Origin: Sebastes aleutianus
Lineage: Eukaryota; Chordata; Actinopteri; Perciformes; Sebastidae
Reading direction: 5' to 3'
DNA: 64,000 nt
Assembly: GCA_916700875.1 (NCBI GenBank)
Contig: CAKAKS010000067.1
Coordinates: forward strand, 5,646,909 to 5,710,908
Under the pieces are notes generated by a model. That model had not been told where the DNA came from, made no database searches, and saw only the letters and a program-made list of their open reading frames with translations. The position numbers and the translations under genes were made by a program. The stretch's first letter is position 1, and every line of letters begins with the position of its first letter. Shown piece by piece: positions 1-12,457 of this stretch.

Positions 1-1433
1 TTTGCAAAGGTAGTTCTAAAGCCGTGGGCGGAGATACTCAGATGGGGGGCGGTATATTCTAATGAGCCTGCATGTGACATAGGAAGGGGAGCCAGGTCTG
101 ATTGGCTTGTTGAATCACATGTTTTCTGACCTAGACAGCCCACAAAAAACTGACTGGGTCATCTTATTTCACAGTTTGTGGGTCGGTAGACACTCCAGAT
201 ACCCAGATGGATGTGCACAACACTGAAAAAAATAGTTTTTCATGACGTCCCCTTTAAATATTTTGTGAAGTGTGACCGAGGTTTGATACTCAGATAACTG
301 GCTAATCCACTTATCTTGTTTTGTGATACAGGCCCCCCGGTCATAACACTTGGTTTCTGCATGGCACTATTATCCTCAATTCTAAGAGAACAAAATGTAT
401 GCAATTTTCTGAATTTGGATGCAAATTTTACTCTGATACATACTGACCTTGCTGCACAGTAGGTTTCCATCTTCAGGAACAAAAATAAATAAATAAATAA
501 GTAAATACAATTATTATTCTAATCCCAGAATACTCTCGCTTTAACCTCACAGAAAAAAAATGCAAGAACAAAATGAACAAACTTGAGACCAGAAAAATTA
601 CCACAGTGTACTTTATTAAATGAATTTTGGTAGTTTGTGTTGCATTAGATTCAAATAAAAATTTACAAAAATCCCATATATACAAAAATGTAATTTTGAT
701 CATGTTCATCACTCTTGATTTATTTTTACAATAAAATGTACTTTTTCCCCATTGAAAGAATTTTTAGCACTTCAGACTTTCATCACACAATGCAACTTAC
801 TGAAAAGACCAATTTTTTTTTTGTCTTAAACATTTGTATCTTTTTTTTTTTTTTTAAATACACCACATACACCACATTTATCGTTTTTTTCTCTGTAGTA
901 TATCGTCATAGTTACAGCCATCGTGGTGGCGTCAAACCTCTAAAAGACACCCTTCACAGTCAGAACTCAAAAAGAGAGGAATGTTCTTTTTTAGCGTGTA
1001 CACTTTGCATACATTTATTTACAGATAAGCTTTTTAAGTTGATCAGTTCACTATCTGTGGTATCCATGTTCAACCGTCTCTCTAAACAGACATCTGTACA
1101 GAATGATTATACAAGTGTGACTGGTATCCTGTCAGTAATTCACCTGCTGGTTACTGTGCTTGTACTAAAGCTGAATTGTCTCAGTTGTAAGTGCTGACCA
1201 CTGCTCAGATCTTGTCCCGACCATCCAAACCAAATAGTCATTTTCTCTGGTTACACAGCTGTGGGCTAAGAGTTAAAAAAAAATGGACTTCTCTGTTGTG
1301 TTTGGCTGGTATATCCAGAGCTCTACAGCAGAGCTTTGATTCACTACAGCTGGTGAATGGAGACAGCCTGGGGGTGGGGGGCCGAGACACTCATAAGAAA
1401 CTCGGCCTGTTCACATCTCGGAGAGCTACAGAG
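1..1433. other. Gene-free flank, AT-rich
   Basis: I see no exon with flanking splice sites here. Open frames near 715-1547 are low-complexity (poly-T derived phenylalanine runs) and match no family I know. Poly-T tracts occur near 815-855. About 150-250 resembles a dispersed fish repeat, but I cannot name it. Confidence 0.5.
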
Positions 1434-1882
1434 GCCCTGTCTCCGATAAAATTACGCTCCCATACGATTAAACTGCATTCTCAATTACGTTTCGAGGGAA
1501 ACATATTTTCTCCCGGATTACGGTCGCATTTTAAAACAAGTGGTTAACTTTATAAATTGAAACGAAACAAAATGAAAAAAGGCAACAAAACTACTTGGTT
1601 AGTACAAACAGCATGGTTTGGCTTAAAATGAGTCGGTATCTTTCGTTATTGAAGTAAAATAAGTCAACGTTGACTTTTGGTTTCACACGGACAGTCATCT
1701 CCTGAGTGAAAGTCCTGTGTTTGTTGGACCCATCCATCCATTTATACGTGGAACGTAATTTTAGGAGTGTCATTAGAAACGTATTTGTGGTGGGTCAAAA
1801 ACAAACGTAATCCAGGGAGAAAATATGTTTACTGACAATGCAGTTTCATTGTATGGGAATGTAAGTTTTAGGAGAGCAGGCT
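1434..1882. mobile_element. Non-autonomous element with long terminal inverted repeats
   Basis: The left arm (about 1434-1525) and right arm (about 1795-1882) are imperfect inverted copies over more than 60 bases, sharing CCATAC, AAACTGCATT and ACATATTTTCTCCC. The centre holds a piece (about 1579-1640) of the dispersed GGCAACAAAACTACTTGG family. A left-arm copy alone recurs near 18960-19060. Confidence 0.7.
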
Positions 1883-2534
1883 GACAAAGGTCATAGAAAC
1901 ACAATAGATTATGGCTGTGTGAGCGGAGTGGTCGTTGCTAACTTCCACTGTGTAGACGGCCACATGTCTCCTCTTACAAGTCCTCATACCCAAATGACAA
2001 AGTAGGCCTTTTTTTCGGAGCCTTTCAGAATGTCACATATGACGTAATTACATTATCATGATCATATTACAAAAATGATTCATATGACGGTTTTCTGATC
2101 TGCCTATAAGCTTTAGTTAAGTTTAGGTAACTGAAACTGTTTGGCTACGTTTGGGGAAAGATTGTATGTCAAGGACAGTCTTGGTTCATATTATACCTCA
2201 TGGATCTCACCCCCGTCTCTATGGGCAACCCAACTGACCAGTAGAAGTGCAGCAATAAAGACGTGATCCCTCACTGGATTCCCACCATTGAACACTATAC
2301 CATACCAGCCTGGTCTCACTCCCAGGGCGCCAAATACCGATGCCTGGGCAGTAGGCTTCGGCGACTTGATACCGAAGCACGGGTCACCCTTTAGCGTCTG
2401 TAGGAGACTCACTGGGCTTTCAACTATAACTCCGATGTAAACCCTCCCAGTTGAGTTATTCTGGCGACGTTAACGTCCAGCCTGATATCACAAAGTGTGT
2501 CCACCAGAGGATAGTGTGTCAGTGTCATGCTTTG
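1883..2534. other. Gene-free, contains fragment of an inverted-repeat element
   Basis: About 2310-2405 (GCGCCAAATACCGATGCCTGG and the following bases) is related to the left end of the element at 7194-7580. Nothing else is recognisable. Confidence 0.45.
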
Positions 2535-3180
2535 TCTCACAGAGGCGTGAATATTACACGCCTTTATGAAGGTGCAGCAGCCTACCGGCAGGGGGCAACA
2601 AAACCACTTAGTTAGGTTTAGAAAAACGTTGTGGTTGGGCTGAAAATAAGAACGTAAACTAAAAAAAATAAAAATATGTATAGAAACAACGTAACATCAG
2701 TACGGAAACCAAGTGACAAACATCACCAACGCAACGTGTAAAACAAAACACCCGTCTCGATCACCGGTCTCCTGGTTGAAAATCCTGGGCTTGTTGGGCT
2801 AATCCACCTCCCTTACCACCATAAGTGGTCTTTCTCACATATGATTCGATTCTGAGCGTATATATTCACGCGGATAGATTTACATTGCAGTCAGTACAGA
2901 CTACAGGGCGTGAAAATGACACACCTAAAGCAAGAAGAACATTCTTATGACGAACTTTTGCCTTGCGAATTATCGTGTCATTCACAAGCCCTTTTGTGCT
3001 CCCGGGCTGTTATGTCACTAGACGTAACAAACAGAGTTATTTGAACCCAAACCATGGTCTTTTTTTTTCTAACCCTAACCAAGTAGTTTTGTTGCCTAAA
3101 CCTAACCGCTGCCGTTTCACAACGTTAACCACGCACAAACCTGCGTCAAGACACTACACAAAAGGCAAAGTATGACGAGT
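2535..3180. repeat. Two adjacent copies of a dispersed repeat family (CAACCATG / CCTAAACCTAAC type)
   Basis: 2535-3004 is an inverted copy of the family seen at 6128-6616 and 13598-14034, carrying GTTAGGTTTAGAAAAACG and GGTTGGGCTGAAAATAAG. 3020-3180 is a forward fragment with AACCCAAACCATGG and TTGTTGCCTAAACCTAACCG. The family has an inverted-repeat end containing GGCGT(A/G)AAT. Confidence 0.7.
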
Positions 3181-6127
3181 ATAGGGATGAGATCACGTTG
3201 TCCATGCACACATGGGAAATATTCTAAGGGGATTTTTTCTCTCTTACATCAGTAGCTATTGAAAAAAAATGCACCATGACACTAATTAAGGCAAATTATG
3301 CTAATTATTTCTTCTAACTGTCTTGAACATGGCTCTATGTATGATTGTTATATCATACTATATTATATCCCTGATGTTTATAATTTTGCTAATAACATTA
3401 ACTGAATTTCAGAAGAGTATCCAGGCTAACCCCGAGGCTAATTTATAACAATGCACACTGAAGGATTGCAGCGGAAACAAAGAGAAGGAGAAATAGAGAA
3501 GTTTTTCGTACAGTGACTGAGAAACAAAGGGAATGTAATGGGAAATGTTTTTTGAGTGTTGCGGATACGTTGCGTATTTGTTTCTTTACAGCTACAGCCC
3601 CGTCACAACTGATGGTTTACAACCAAAGACAAGCAGCAGTCAGCCATGTTTCCCACAGGATGGACGACCAAAGTCTATACAACCTCCCTGTGGGACAATG
3701 ACTCAGTCCTAGTATAAGCACAGTAATAACACATTATTATTATTGAATGGTGTAAAAAGAACACACGCACAAATCCCAACCCAACCCCCCACCCCCACAC
3801 ACACATACACACGCTCACACACACACACACACACCACGGGCAAACCAGAGAATCAAGCTGTGCTTTCAGTACAGCCTCAAACAATGTCCTGGATGATGAG
3901 GTCGAAATAAAGACAAAAATATAAATATATTCTCTTTAAGGCAAACAAAACATAGAAAGCAGCTTTTTAAGAGTTATGACCAGAGTGAGGGAGGGAGTCC
4001 GTTGATGTGTCATGTCCTGTTTATGATACACTTCCTGCAGTGAGCAGGATACCCACCACCAATCACATGTTGACAAGACCTTGTGGAACATTAATCGAAG
4101 ATTCTCCTTTTTTTATGACAGCGCACAAATGTCGAGGCAGACCAAACCCTGCATGCTGAAATGGCTCTTTTCTTTACTGACAAAATATTTAATCCAAGGG
4201 CCAGATGCATGGAAAAAAAAAGTGTGTAATGTTTCAGTTTGGCACATTGTCTGCAAATTTGAAAATTAACATTTCACATTCAATGTCATTATCATTATGT
4301 CAGTGATATTTTGTATGGAAGCTCTGACAAGCAAGTGAGAAAAAAAAGTGAATCTGTGATCCAGTTTCTAATTGATCTAAATTGTTTTCTCTTCTGTGTT
4401 TATGACTTATGAACAGGTGAAAAAAAGGTTTCACCAGGATAAAATCCTTTAATCAACAACTCCACAATTATTTGACTCGTAATAACTCCAAACTCAGACC
4501 TCCGGTGTGTCGAACATCTCAGCTAGTTTGGTTTAATTTACCGAGGTTCAGTGATACGGAACACTCTGCCATTTCATGTTTTAAAGTTGTCACCAGAAGA
4601 ATTTAAGAAAGCTGTTAAAGGTTCTGTTTTCATCTCCCTCAATGTTTTCCTTATGGATTATCTCTGTAAATTGCTTACTGATAATGAGTTTTTTTTACTG
4701 ATTTTATTATGATGTGAATCTTAATTCAATAAAATTCAATCAAAATCTCCAGTGCATACCGTAATCAATTTTATTAAATTGATAAAATAATAAAATAATA
4801 ATATCTGTACAAGTTATCTTTTTGTCATCTGTGAAAACAGGAAAGAGAAAAAGTGTTTGTCGTTGTAATACTCATTTTGTCCACAAGAGGCTGAAGTGCA
4901 CCACGACCCCGTGTTCTAAATAGGACTAAAAGCATTCAAGTTTTCTTGCCAAAACTGTAGAAAAATTCACATGGCAAAACTTTTTTCACTTCTTTCACAG
5001 ATGAAATAAAAAAGTAAGGAACTTAGATTATCCGGGCAAAATCTTTTGTTCCCACCTGTTCTTAAGTCATAAACACAGGAGAGAAAACAAATTAGATCGG
5101 ACTTAGAGAATGGGTCACCAGAATCTTTTTCCCCCTTTGCCTCTCATGGCTTCTGTACTTCGGAGTACACTGAATATGATTTGTTAATAGAATTTTCCAT
5201 TTCAATATAAGAAATTTGAGTGGCTTACAACAACAGGGATCTGAGGCTGATGTGTCACCTGTGTTACAGAAGAGAAGGTATTGCCTGTGAGAAGGTGGAG
5301 GGTATTCTGTCCATGAAACAAACTGAGGTAGCTTTATGTTCAGTATATATATATGAGTACACACCATTACAGTATATCAGTATATGATAGTTCATGAGAT
5401 GCTGATGAGTAAACAAAGGCTACACTGGATTTGGGAGACACTGCAAAATAAACTTACATGAGATGCTTTGGCATCCCCCTTACAAATAAAATAAGGCTGC
5501 ACACAGTATAGGCTACAAAGAAAATGTCCCTTTCCGACCTTCAATCTCATGAATCCACGATGATTCTGTTCACCTGACTGTCAGGCAAACAAGTGACATC
5601 GTGTCAGATTAGATAAAATAATGGCAATGCTTTCAGTGACTGTACATTTTATTGCATGAACTTTTGAGAACGATTTTTTCCACAACCCCAATGCTGGCAG
5701 ATAAACCCTCTGAGGACCTCTGCTGGTGAATTATTCAACACTATTATAGAAGATTTCTGCTGTAGTAATTCTACTAAAGAAAGGTCTGTCCAATGTGCCA
5801 CCTCGCACACTTTCAGCTGTTCTTTGAGCTCTTGGCCTCCTGTCATCCGTAGCACATATATCAGGCCAAAATTAACTAAACAATTATGAATGAAAATGAA
5901 TAGATTCTTGTCGGTGTGGATTTAGTTTGATGGCTTCCTGAACGGGCAGAAATCAGATATAAGCTGAGCTCCTGCTGTGCCGTCTAAATGCTCTGAGTCT
6001 AACAGTATTGTGTCATCCTGAAGCCTGTGCTTTTCTTTTCTACTGGGACAGTTCAAAAGTACCTAGTGTCTACATTACCCACAATGCAACTCGAACGACT
6101 GACAGTTCAGTCAGGTGTGTCATGTGT
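3181..6127. other. Gene-free flank with one CA microsatellite
   Basis: The stretch is AT-rich with no supported exons. An interrupted (CA)n tract is at 3796-3834. Short A/T-rich simple sequence occurs near 4780-4805 and 5340-5355. Confidence 0.5.
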
Positions 6128-6616
6128 CAGGCTATGGTCTCACCAACTGGCGTATGAATGACACGGCAATGTGTAAGTCATTTTGCGTGCAATAACAACG
6201 CCTTTTGTTGCTTTCGGCGTGTCATTTCACACCGTGTACTCTGTACAGACTGTAATGTGAATGCATCCGAGTGAATTTGCCACGCTCAGAGCTAGTGACG
6301 TAGGATAAAAAAGTGAGAAAGACTGCTCACGAGAGGAGGATGAGTCGGTGTTTTTGTCCCAAAGTGTTGTTATTTTGAAGTTCTGTTAGTGACGTGATTT
6401 GCGTACTTATGTTACGTTGTTTATGTACGCATTTTACTTAGTTTAAACCCAACCATGACGTTTTTTCCTAAACCTAACTAAGTGCTTTTGTTGCCTAAAC
6501 ATAACTGTGACCCCGTGGCGTATAAATGATATGCGAAAAGCCTGAAATGCATTATCATGACACGCGGAATGTCCTTAAAATGTTGTGCTATCTATACGCC
6601 TTCCCATGAGATCAGG
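6128..6616 (+). repeat. Dispersed inverted-ended repeat, forward copy
   Basis: The left end GTCTCACCAACTGGCGTATG is an inverted match to the right end TACGCCTTCCCATGAGATC. The interior holds AACCCAACCATGACG and CCTAAACCTAACTAAGTGC. It is the same family as 2535-3004 (inverted), 13598-14034 and fragments at 16625-16710 and 20050-20160. Confidence 0.7.
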
Positions 6617-7193
6617 AGTGCTATGCTAGCAGCGGCTAATGTAGCCTGGAGCCTCTAACCTGCAGCAGAGATGAGCAGCGGGCTGCAGAGGTCTGGTGAG
6701 CTCTAACTTCTTTCTAACTCCACACCTCCAAATTGTGTTTATTGTCAAACTTGTAGTCTTCAGCCCCAACCAATCGCTGACTGAATGTAACCAATTTCAC
6801 ACAGCTTCCTCTGGAGCCACAAGAAGGCTTTAAACAACTCATATTCACTAGCACTCCCCAAATCCCGTGGACAGTCTTTGACGTGTAAAACTTGTAAAAA
6901 AACAAACAAATTAAGTAAAATGCAAGAAAACAGGTTAAAACAACTGAAGCAGCCATTAACCAAAAAATGTCCTCTATAAACTGCTCAGTGCAGTAAAACA
7001 CCACACACACTGATGAGAACATACACTCGCACGCACTCTCAGTAATGTGGCAACAAGGCAAATGAATAAGCCTAAACAGTATGTATTTAAGTACTTAAGG
7101 TTCACGATGCAAAGTGTTTCATGAGCCACATTCTAAACTGAAAGAATAAGACACTTGAAAACATAGAAACATAAAACAATATGGCAACATATT
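6617..7193. other. Gene-free
   Basis: Open frames of up to 115 codons on the minus strand near 6714-7061 show no splice context, no family resemblance and no conserved motif. I see nothing else. Confidence 0.45.
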
Positions 7194-7580
7194 GTCACTC
7201 ACAACTCGTCAAATACCGATGCTTGGTCAGTGACCCTACGATCTTGATCGGATCACCACCAAAATCTAATGGATTGTTCATTGAGCTACACTCCACCCCT
7301 CCAAAAGATTTCATTCAAATCCATCACGATCTTTTGGAGTAATCCTGCTAACAGACACACAAACAGACAGACACTAGTGGTGAAAACAGAACCTCCTTCC
7401 TAAGCCTTCGGCCTTGGCGGAGGTGATAATACGTCAGCTGCTCTGACCGTCTAATAGCAATGCAAATGGGTTTCCATTTCACCTCATCTCATACAGACGC
7501 TAAAGGGTGCCTCTGTGCATCAGTATCAGTCACTGAGGGGCACTTCCCAACCTACGGTATTTGACGAGTTGAGAGTGAGA
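7194..7580. mobile_element. 387-bp element with about 25-bp terminal inverted repeats
   Basis: The left end TCACAACTCGTCAAATACCG (about 7199-7218) and right end CGGTATTTGACGAGTTGAG (7555-7573) are inverted matches, with CTCA...TGAG continuing outward. Inside, 7240-7430 resembles the fish repeat ending CCTTGGCGGAGGT, also seen inverted at 55640-55830. Confidence 0.72.
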
Positions 7581-8534
7581 ACTGGTTGAAAATGCCAATA
7601 TTTACCGGGAAAGTGGATCATGGAAACACATCCTTCTGGTTCTCTCTGTGGTCCGTACATATCGGGCTACACACAAATCCTTTGTTTAGTGCTATATATT
7701 TGTAAGCAAAATTGAAACAAGTTTTGGACATTATCACTTCAGACTTCATACACAGAATGATAAGACCAGCTGAGGTCAGAACAGCTCGGTGCACCAGGGG
7801 CTGGTTTGGTTAAGCAGGATGATAAGGTTTACAGTCTCATGCCATGATTATCCCATTGACTAGTTTTGTGCTTTTCTCTCCTCTTGCAATCCTCAGAAAA
7901 AAAAGAAGACATTGCACTTGTGACGTAAATCAAGAAAGACAACCTGGAACTTTCTTTTTGTGCAGACATTTGAAATGTTAAAAGACACACTGTTGCCGTC
8001 TAAAGAGCCTAGACTCTATAGTCATAATTGAGAGAGCTGAAATTCCTGAACATGGTGGATTTGAGTTGACAGCTCATCTACATTATGTGATGATGTCATT
8101 GCCTCTGGCTTCCCAGCATTCCCTGAAGTCAAGCTGTCTGGGTTGGGGGGGGGGGGGAAGGGGTAGTGTAAATGGTACAGCTCTTCATTGTCTGCAGTCT
8201 CTAGCCGTCTCTTTGCGCTCTGATTTCGGTCACTGGGGACGTCCGAGGGTTTGGTTTACATACAACATCACACAGTATGTTAATGGACACCGTGACAATT
8301 TGACTGGCACTGGCACTGGTATCAGTAACTGAGTTATGGACTGTCTGTTTCATCTATCCAACACTTTGATTAGAACTCCTAGGATGGATAGTCATGGGCC
8401 CTAGATGGTGACTTTGGCGACCCTCTGACCCCTGCTTGAATGCCACCATTCAGTTAAAAATGTTTTGAATTTGTCTAACATTTTGAACCCTCAAGAGGTA
8501 TCTTGAAAACAAAATTTGCTATTGAATGTTAATC
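7581..8534. other. Gene-free
   Basis: No exon is supported. A G-run (about 8144-8157) lies in a short open frame. It has no other notable content. Confidence 0.45.
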
Positions 8535-9085
8535 GTGTCTAGATGGTAACCCTCAATTTGTGAAACTCTGGCAAGATGGTTGGGGTTAGGCATTTACCTT
8601 GAATGGTTAAGGTTAGGATAGGTCATCATAGTCTTGATTAGCAAAACTCTGGCGAGATGGTTGGGGTTAGGCATTGACCTTGAATGGTTAAGATTAGCAC
8701 AGGTCATCAAATCCTTGATTTGCGAAACTCTCGCAAGATGGTTGAGGTTTGAGATTGACCTTGAATGGTTAAGATTAGGATAGGTCATCAAACCCTTGAT
8801 TAGCAAAACTTTGGCGAGATGGTTGAGGTTAGCCATCGACCTTGAATGGTTAAGTTTAGGATAGAACCTCATATCCTTGATTTGCGAAACTCTGGTGGGA
8901 TAGTTGAGGTGAGACATTGACCTTGAATGGTTAAGATTAGGATAGGTCATCATAGTCTTGATTAGCAAAACTCTGGCGAGATGGTTGAGGTTAGGCATTG
9001 ACCTCAAATGGTTAAGGTTAGCATAGGCCATCGGACAGCGAGTCTCGTGAGAGTTTTCAAAAATCTAGGGTAACCATCTAGACAC
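8535..9085. mobile_element. Inverted-repeat element enclosing an 81-bp minisatellite
   Basis: The ends GTGTCTAGATGGTAACCCT (8535) and AGGGTAACCATCTAGACAC (9067-9085) are near-perfect inverted copies. Between them GAATGGTTAAG recurs at 8601, 8682, 8763, 8844 and 8925, with a variant at 9006, a spacing of exactly 81 bases. As 81 is a multiple of three, the minus strand stays open for 145 codons, but this is a repeat and not a gene. Confidence 0.85.
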
Positions 9086-10763
9086 AACCCTTAATGGTGA
9101 GGCCCTGACCTTACCTCCCACGCCACCATCAGGGCAAACCTTACATTTTCAGCACCACTGTCAGTATGATGTTTATGAACTCAAACACCTCATGACATGA
9201 CCTTGTCTGTAAGAGCCACTAGCGGGGGCTGTAGTCTAGAACTTTAGTCTCTATCATCATCAGGTACCGTCTTGCCCTGATCCATGAAATCCATACCACG
9301 ATGCTGATCTTGATTGATGGAACCTGGACATTTCAGTCACCCAAGCGTTCATAAACTTTATGAACGTCATGGGAAGGACTCACTGTATGACAGGATGTCT
9401 GTAATTTTATGATCTACTTCAAAAGGTTTCCGGTCAGCGCCAGTCCACCTCCCTCTCATTAAGTACTCTCTGCAGAGTTTACCATCTGTGCTGCCCTAAT
9501 CTCTCCATTGACCATTCTATCCAAATTTAGTCTTTCCCCCTTGTTTCTTTTCCTTTGTCGTGTTAATGGTTTGATGAATGTCTGTTCTGTCTATTTTGGT
9601 TGAGGAACACTCAAGGATTAGTGTCCTCACAGATGAAAAATGGCAAAAAAAACATGATTACCGGGACAGAGAGAGAGGTGTGTTGTGTCATTTCTATATC
9701 TTTTGGCCACTAGTTACAGAACTGAGCAGCCCCTCCCCATTCCATGAACGAGGAAGAGACATTATGCCATGATTGATTTTACACAGCTTGGGTTGGGTTT
9801 CATGAAAGGGCCCTACGTATATCTGTTGAGATAATTCATGTTTTTTGTTACTAGTGCCCTGGATTTCATCAGTTACTCTTCCAAGACCGTGATATGTGGT
9901 ATAACGGTGGTCTTATATCAAGCTTTAATAGTGGCACTTCAGTCAACCAAAAGTCACTTTGTTAGCATTTCTCATTAAAGCCAGTGGACACTACCAGCAC
10001 CGTGCTAACTTGTGTCGTGTGGCTCGGTGTAACAATGTTAAAAGCTGCTGGGAAAGACAGGAACATTTCCCCCCAGAAGGTGACGTGTGTTTATCAAAGA
10101 ACAAGCAGACTTGAAGTCAAAATGTCGCCTATTGCCGACATTTACGCACTCACACCACAAAAAAACACAGACAATGACTTCAGAACCCCTCTACATAATC
10201 TCTAAAGTAAAAAATGCTGCATGTTGTATCAGAGTACTGTACATCCTGGTGGTTGGTTTTCATTTGGCTGAGATGGCTGCTTGTCTGCTCTTCTTCTCCA
10301 TCCTCGACTCATCTCCGTTTCCTGCGTCATCCTGTCCTGTCATCTCCTGTTCAATGCATCTCCCCACCTTCCCCCCATCCCACCCACATTTGCCTCCACA
10401 GACAAGCAAAGATCAGTATCACTGCACAGCCAGGTGGACTGCAAATAGTTGAGTTGAGCTGCCAGGAAGATTTTTTTTTCTTGGCATTGTGAGAGTTTGA
10501 CTTCTTTCCTTATGGGAGAAAGACAGTGAGGTTGTGTCTGTCCAGGCTTTCACCCCTCCTTTCTCACTCCCTATTCCTTCCTGCCAGGTTTGGTTGGTTT
10601 TATCCAAACAAAACACAATGACTGAGTATAGATGCTACTTTGACCACTGTCTTCATGTAGTTCACTTTCTGTGTGACCTTCTGCCAGTGTAGACCATAAT
10701 TATCCGAGAGGAATGAAATGTCTAGGCCTAGAGAAGAACTTTTTGGACTTCCCAGCCATCTCT
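9086..10763. other. Gene-free
   Basis: Short open frames around 9984-10492 overlap each other on several frames and lack splice context. I see no recognisable gene, RNA or element. Confidence 0.45.
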
Positions 10764-11150
10764 AATGCCAGGTTCAGACTACACAATCCGTTACGATGGT
10801 CACTGTGTCAGATTAGGCGATTATTAAATCATAAATTCTTGATTTGGCCGAGAGACATGACAGATGAAACATTGGTCACAGACCAATCGGAGCTACTTTC
10901 ACAACGCGCACAATGTCATCGGTGCTAGAAATAAGAATGTAAACAAACAATGGCGGTGTGTATGATTAATGTCCGTCTTGTGTTCGGAAAAGCCTTAAAA
11001 AAAAAAAGAAAAACTAAATGTCTGTGGCCTTTCCTGTTTCACAGTTCCACCTCACAGCACCAACAGCATAATTCCTCTTTTGCTGTCTACAGTTGTGCGT
11101 GAAAGAGCACTCTGTGCTCCTATGTCCATTGTGCAGTCTGAACCTGGCAT
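10764..11150. mobile_element. 387-bp MITE with 23-bp terminal inverted repeats
   Basis: Left ATGCCAGGTTCAGACTACAC (10764) and right GTGCAGTCTGAACCTGGCAT (ending 11150) are inverted matches with few mismatches. There is no coding capacity. The ends resemble those of the larger element at 44680-45637 (GTTCACACTACGCGACTTT). Confidence 0.78.
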
Positions 11151-11856
11151 AAGGGGTTCCAACTCCTCCGAATCTAGAGGACATTTCCGAGGAACCTTTT
11201 TGGCACTAAGAGAACAGGAGCGATGAGCGTTGTCATGTAGATATTGATGGAAGTACCCACCCAGTTGTGGCTGCTATGGGATCATCAGAACTTCCAAACA
11301 GTAGGTCACCCAACACATTGAGACAGATATGACAGTTCCATGTTTCTACTGATGCTGAATGGGGGATCGTGTCCTTTAGAGTGTGTAATCCAGGTTCATC
11401 ACTCAGGTCATTTAGGTCAAAGTGGAATATCCGATGACTTAAAACTCGTCTGGATGGACGTAAGCTTATCTTCAGCTTTTCCAACCTTAACCAAACAGTG
11501 CATCAGCTTCTTTACGGTGTGAGCTGAGAGTTGAAGCATTTAGTTAGTACCAGACGGAAATTCCCTGATGAGTGGAAGTAAAAATAACGGCAACGACCCT
11601 ACAAAGAGCCCAAACACATCCGGTGACATCAACTGCTCTCGTGCCAGATGGCTTCTCCGATCACTTCCAACAGGGCTGAATGCTCCTGGGTGGGCGCTGA
11701 TGCAGAGGAATAAAACAAGAAAATAGGGTAATGAGAGATGAAACGTGAGATTGTTGGTAGTAACAAATTCTTATTGCCACAGTCCCTGTTGCTGTTCATA
11801 GAGGATAATCCTCTCGACGGCTGCACCCCTCTATGGGTTCTGAGAGCAGGGTGGAA
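11151..11856 (-). other. Immediate downstream of xkr4, probable 3' UTR
   Basis: This stretch directly follows the xkr4 stop on the minus strand and has no coding exon. No minus-strand AATAAA is visible close to the stop, so the transcript end is unknown. Confidence 0.45.
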
Positions 11857-12457
11857 CTATAACGTGGTCTCATATTCCAACCGCTCCTGCACCAGAGCGT
11901 CATCCTTGTACTGCAGCCGTGGAGGAGTCAGCGAGCAGTCTATGGCCAGGATTGCCTTGCGTATACTGCGGTCTAGAACATGGCGCTCCCAGGCTGGGTA
12001 GCGGTTCCTACAAAGGTCGATCTTGATGACGGTCTCTTCGAGGCGCGGGGCGCGAGACGATGGCGTGGATGGCACTGTGGGTCGGACCTGAAAAACTGGC
12101 ATGCAGCCGTCCCGCTCTGAATACTTCCCCACGTCGCGCTCCAGGGTCGCGGTGGCACCTCGGTTGGAACGTAGAGAGTTGGTGGCACCTTCAGATGGTA
12201 GCGTGGAGAACTGAGCGGTGGGGTCTAGGTCGAGACCCTGGCCGCTCGGCGAGCGCCCGAAGCGTGGCCCGTTGGGATGGAAAAAGGCATAGTACATGAG
12301 CATGAACACAACACCGGTGAGGAAACTGCTGAAGATGACGCAGAGCGCTGGCACTGCAAAGGCGTCGGTGGTGTGAGGCGACCGGTAGAGATACCACAAC
12401 GCACTGAGAGCAGCGTTCTCCACCAGAATCACCAGGTAATAGATGAACAGCCGACAC
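11857..12457 (-). CDS. xkr4: xkr4 coding exon 4 (residues 448-647, C-terminal)
   Basis: The acceptor is GCGTAG|GTGTCGG and the stop is TAG at 11859-11857. Two last membrane segments are visible (LFIYYLVILVENAALSALWY and SSFLTGVVFMLMYYAFFHP). A cytosolic tail of about 135 residues follows, with PVFQVRPTVPSTPSSRAP, IKIDLCRNRYPAWERHVLDR and the terminal LEYETTL. This tail carries the regulatory caspase site in mammals (family knowledge). I did not assign a specific cleavage residue here. Confidence 0.94.

Noticed and set aside
715..1547. Open frames of 118-160 codons near the left edge
   Set aside because: They are phenylalanine-rich from poly-T or overlap an inverted-repeat element, with no conserved motif or splice context.
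8594..9031. 145-codon minus-strand open frame with NLNHSRSM repeats
   Set aside because: It is explained by an 81-bp minisatellite, which keeps frames open because 81 is a multiple of three.
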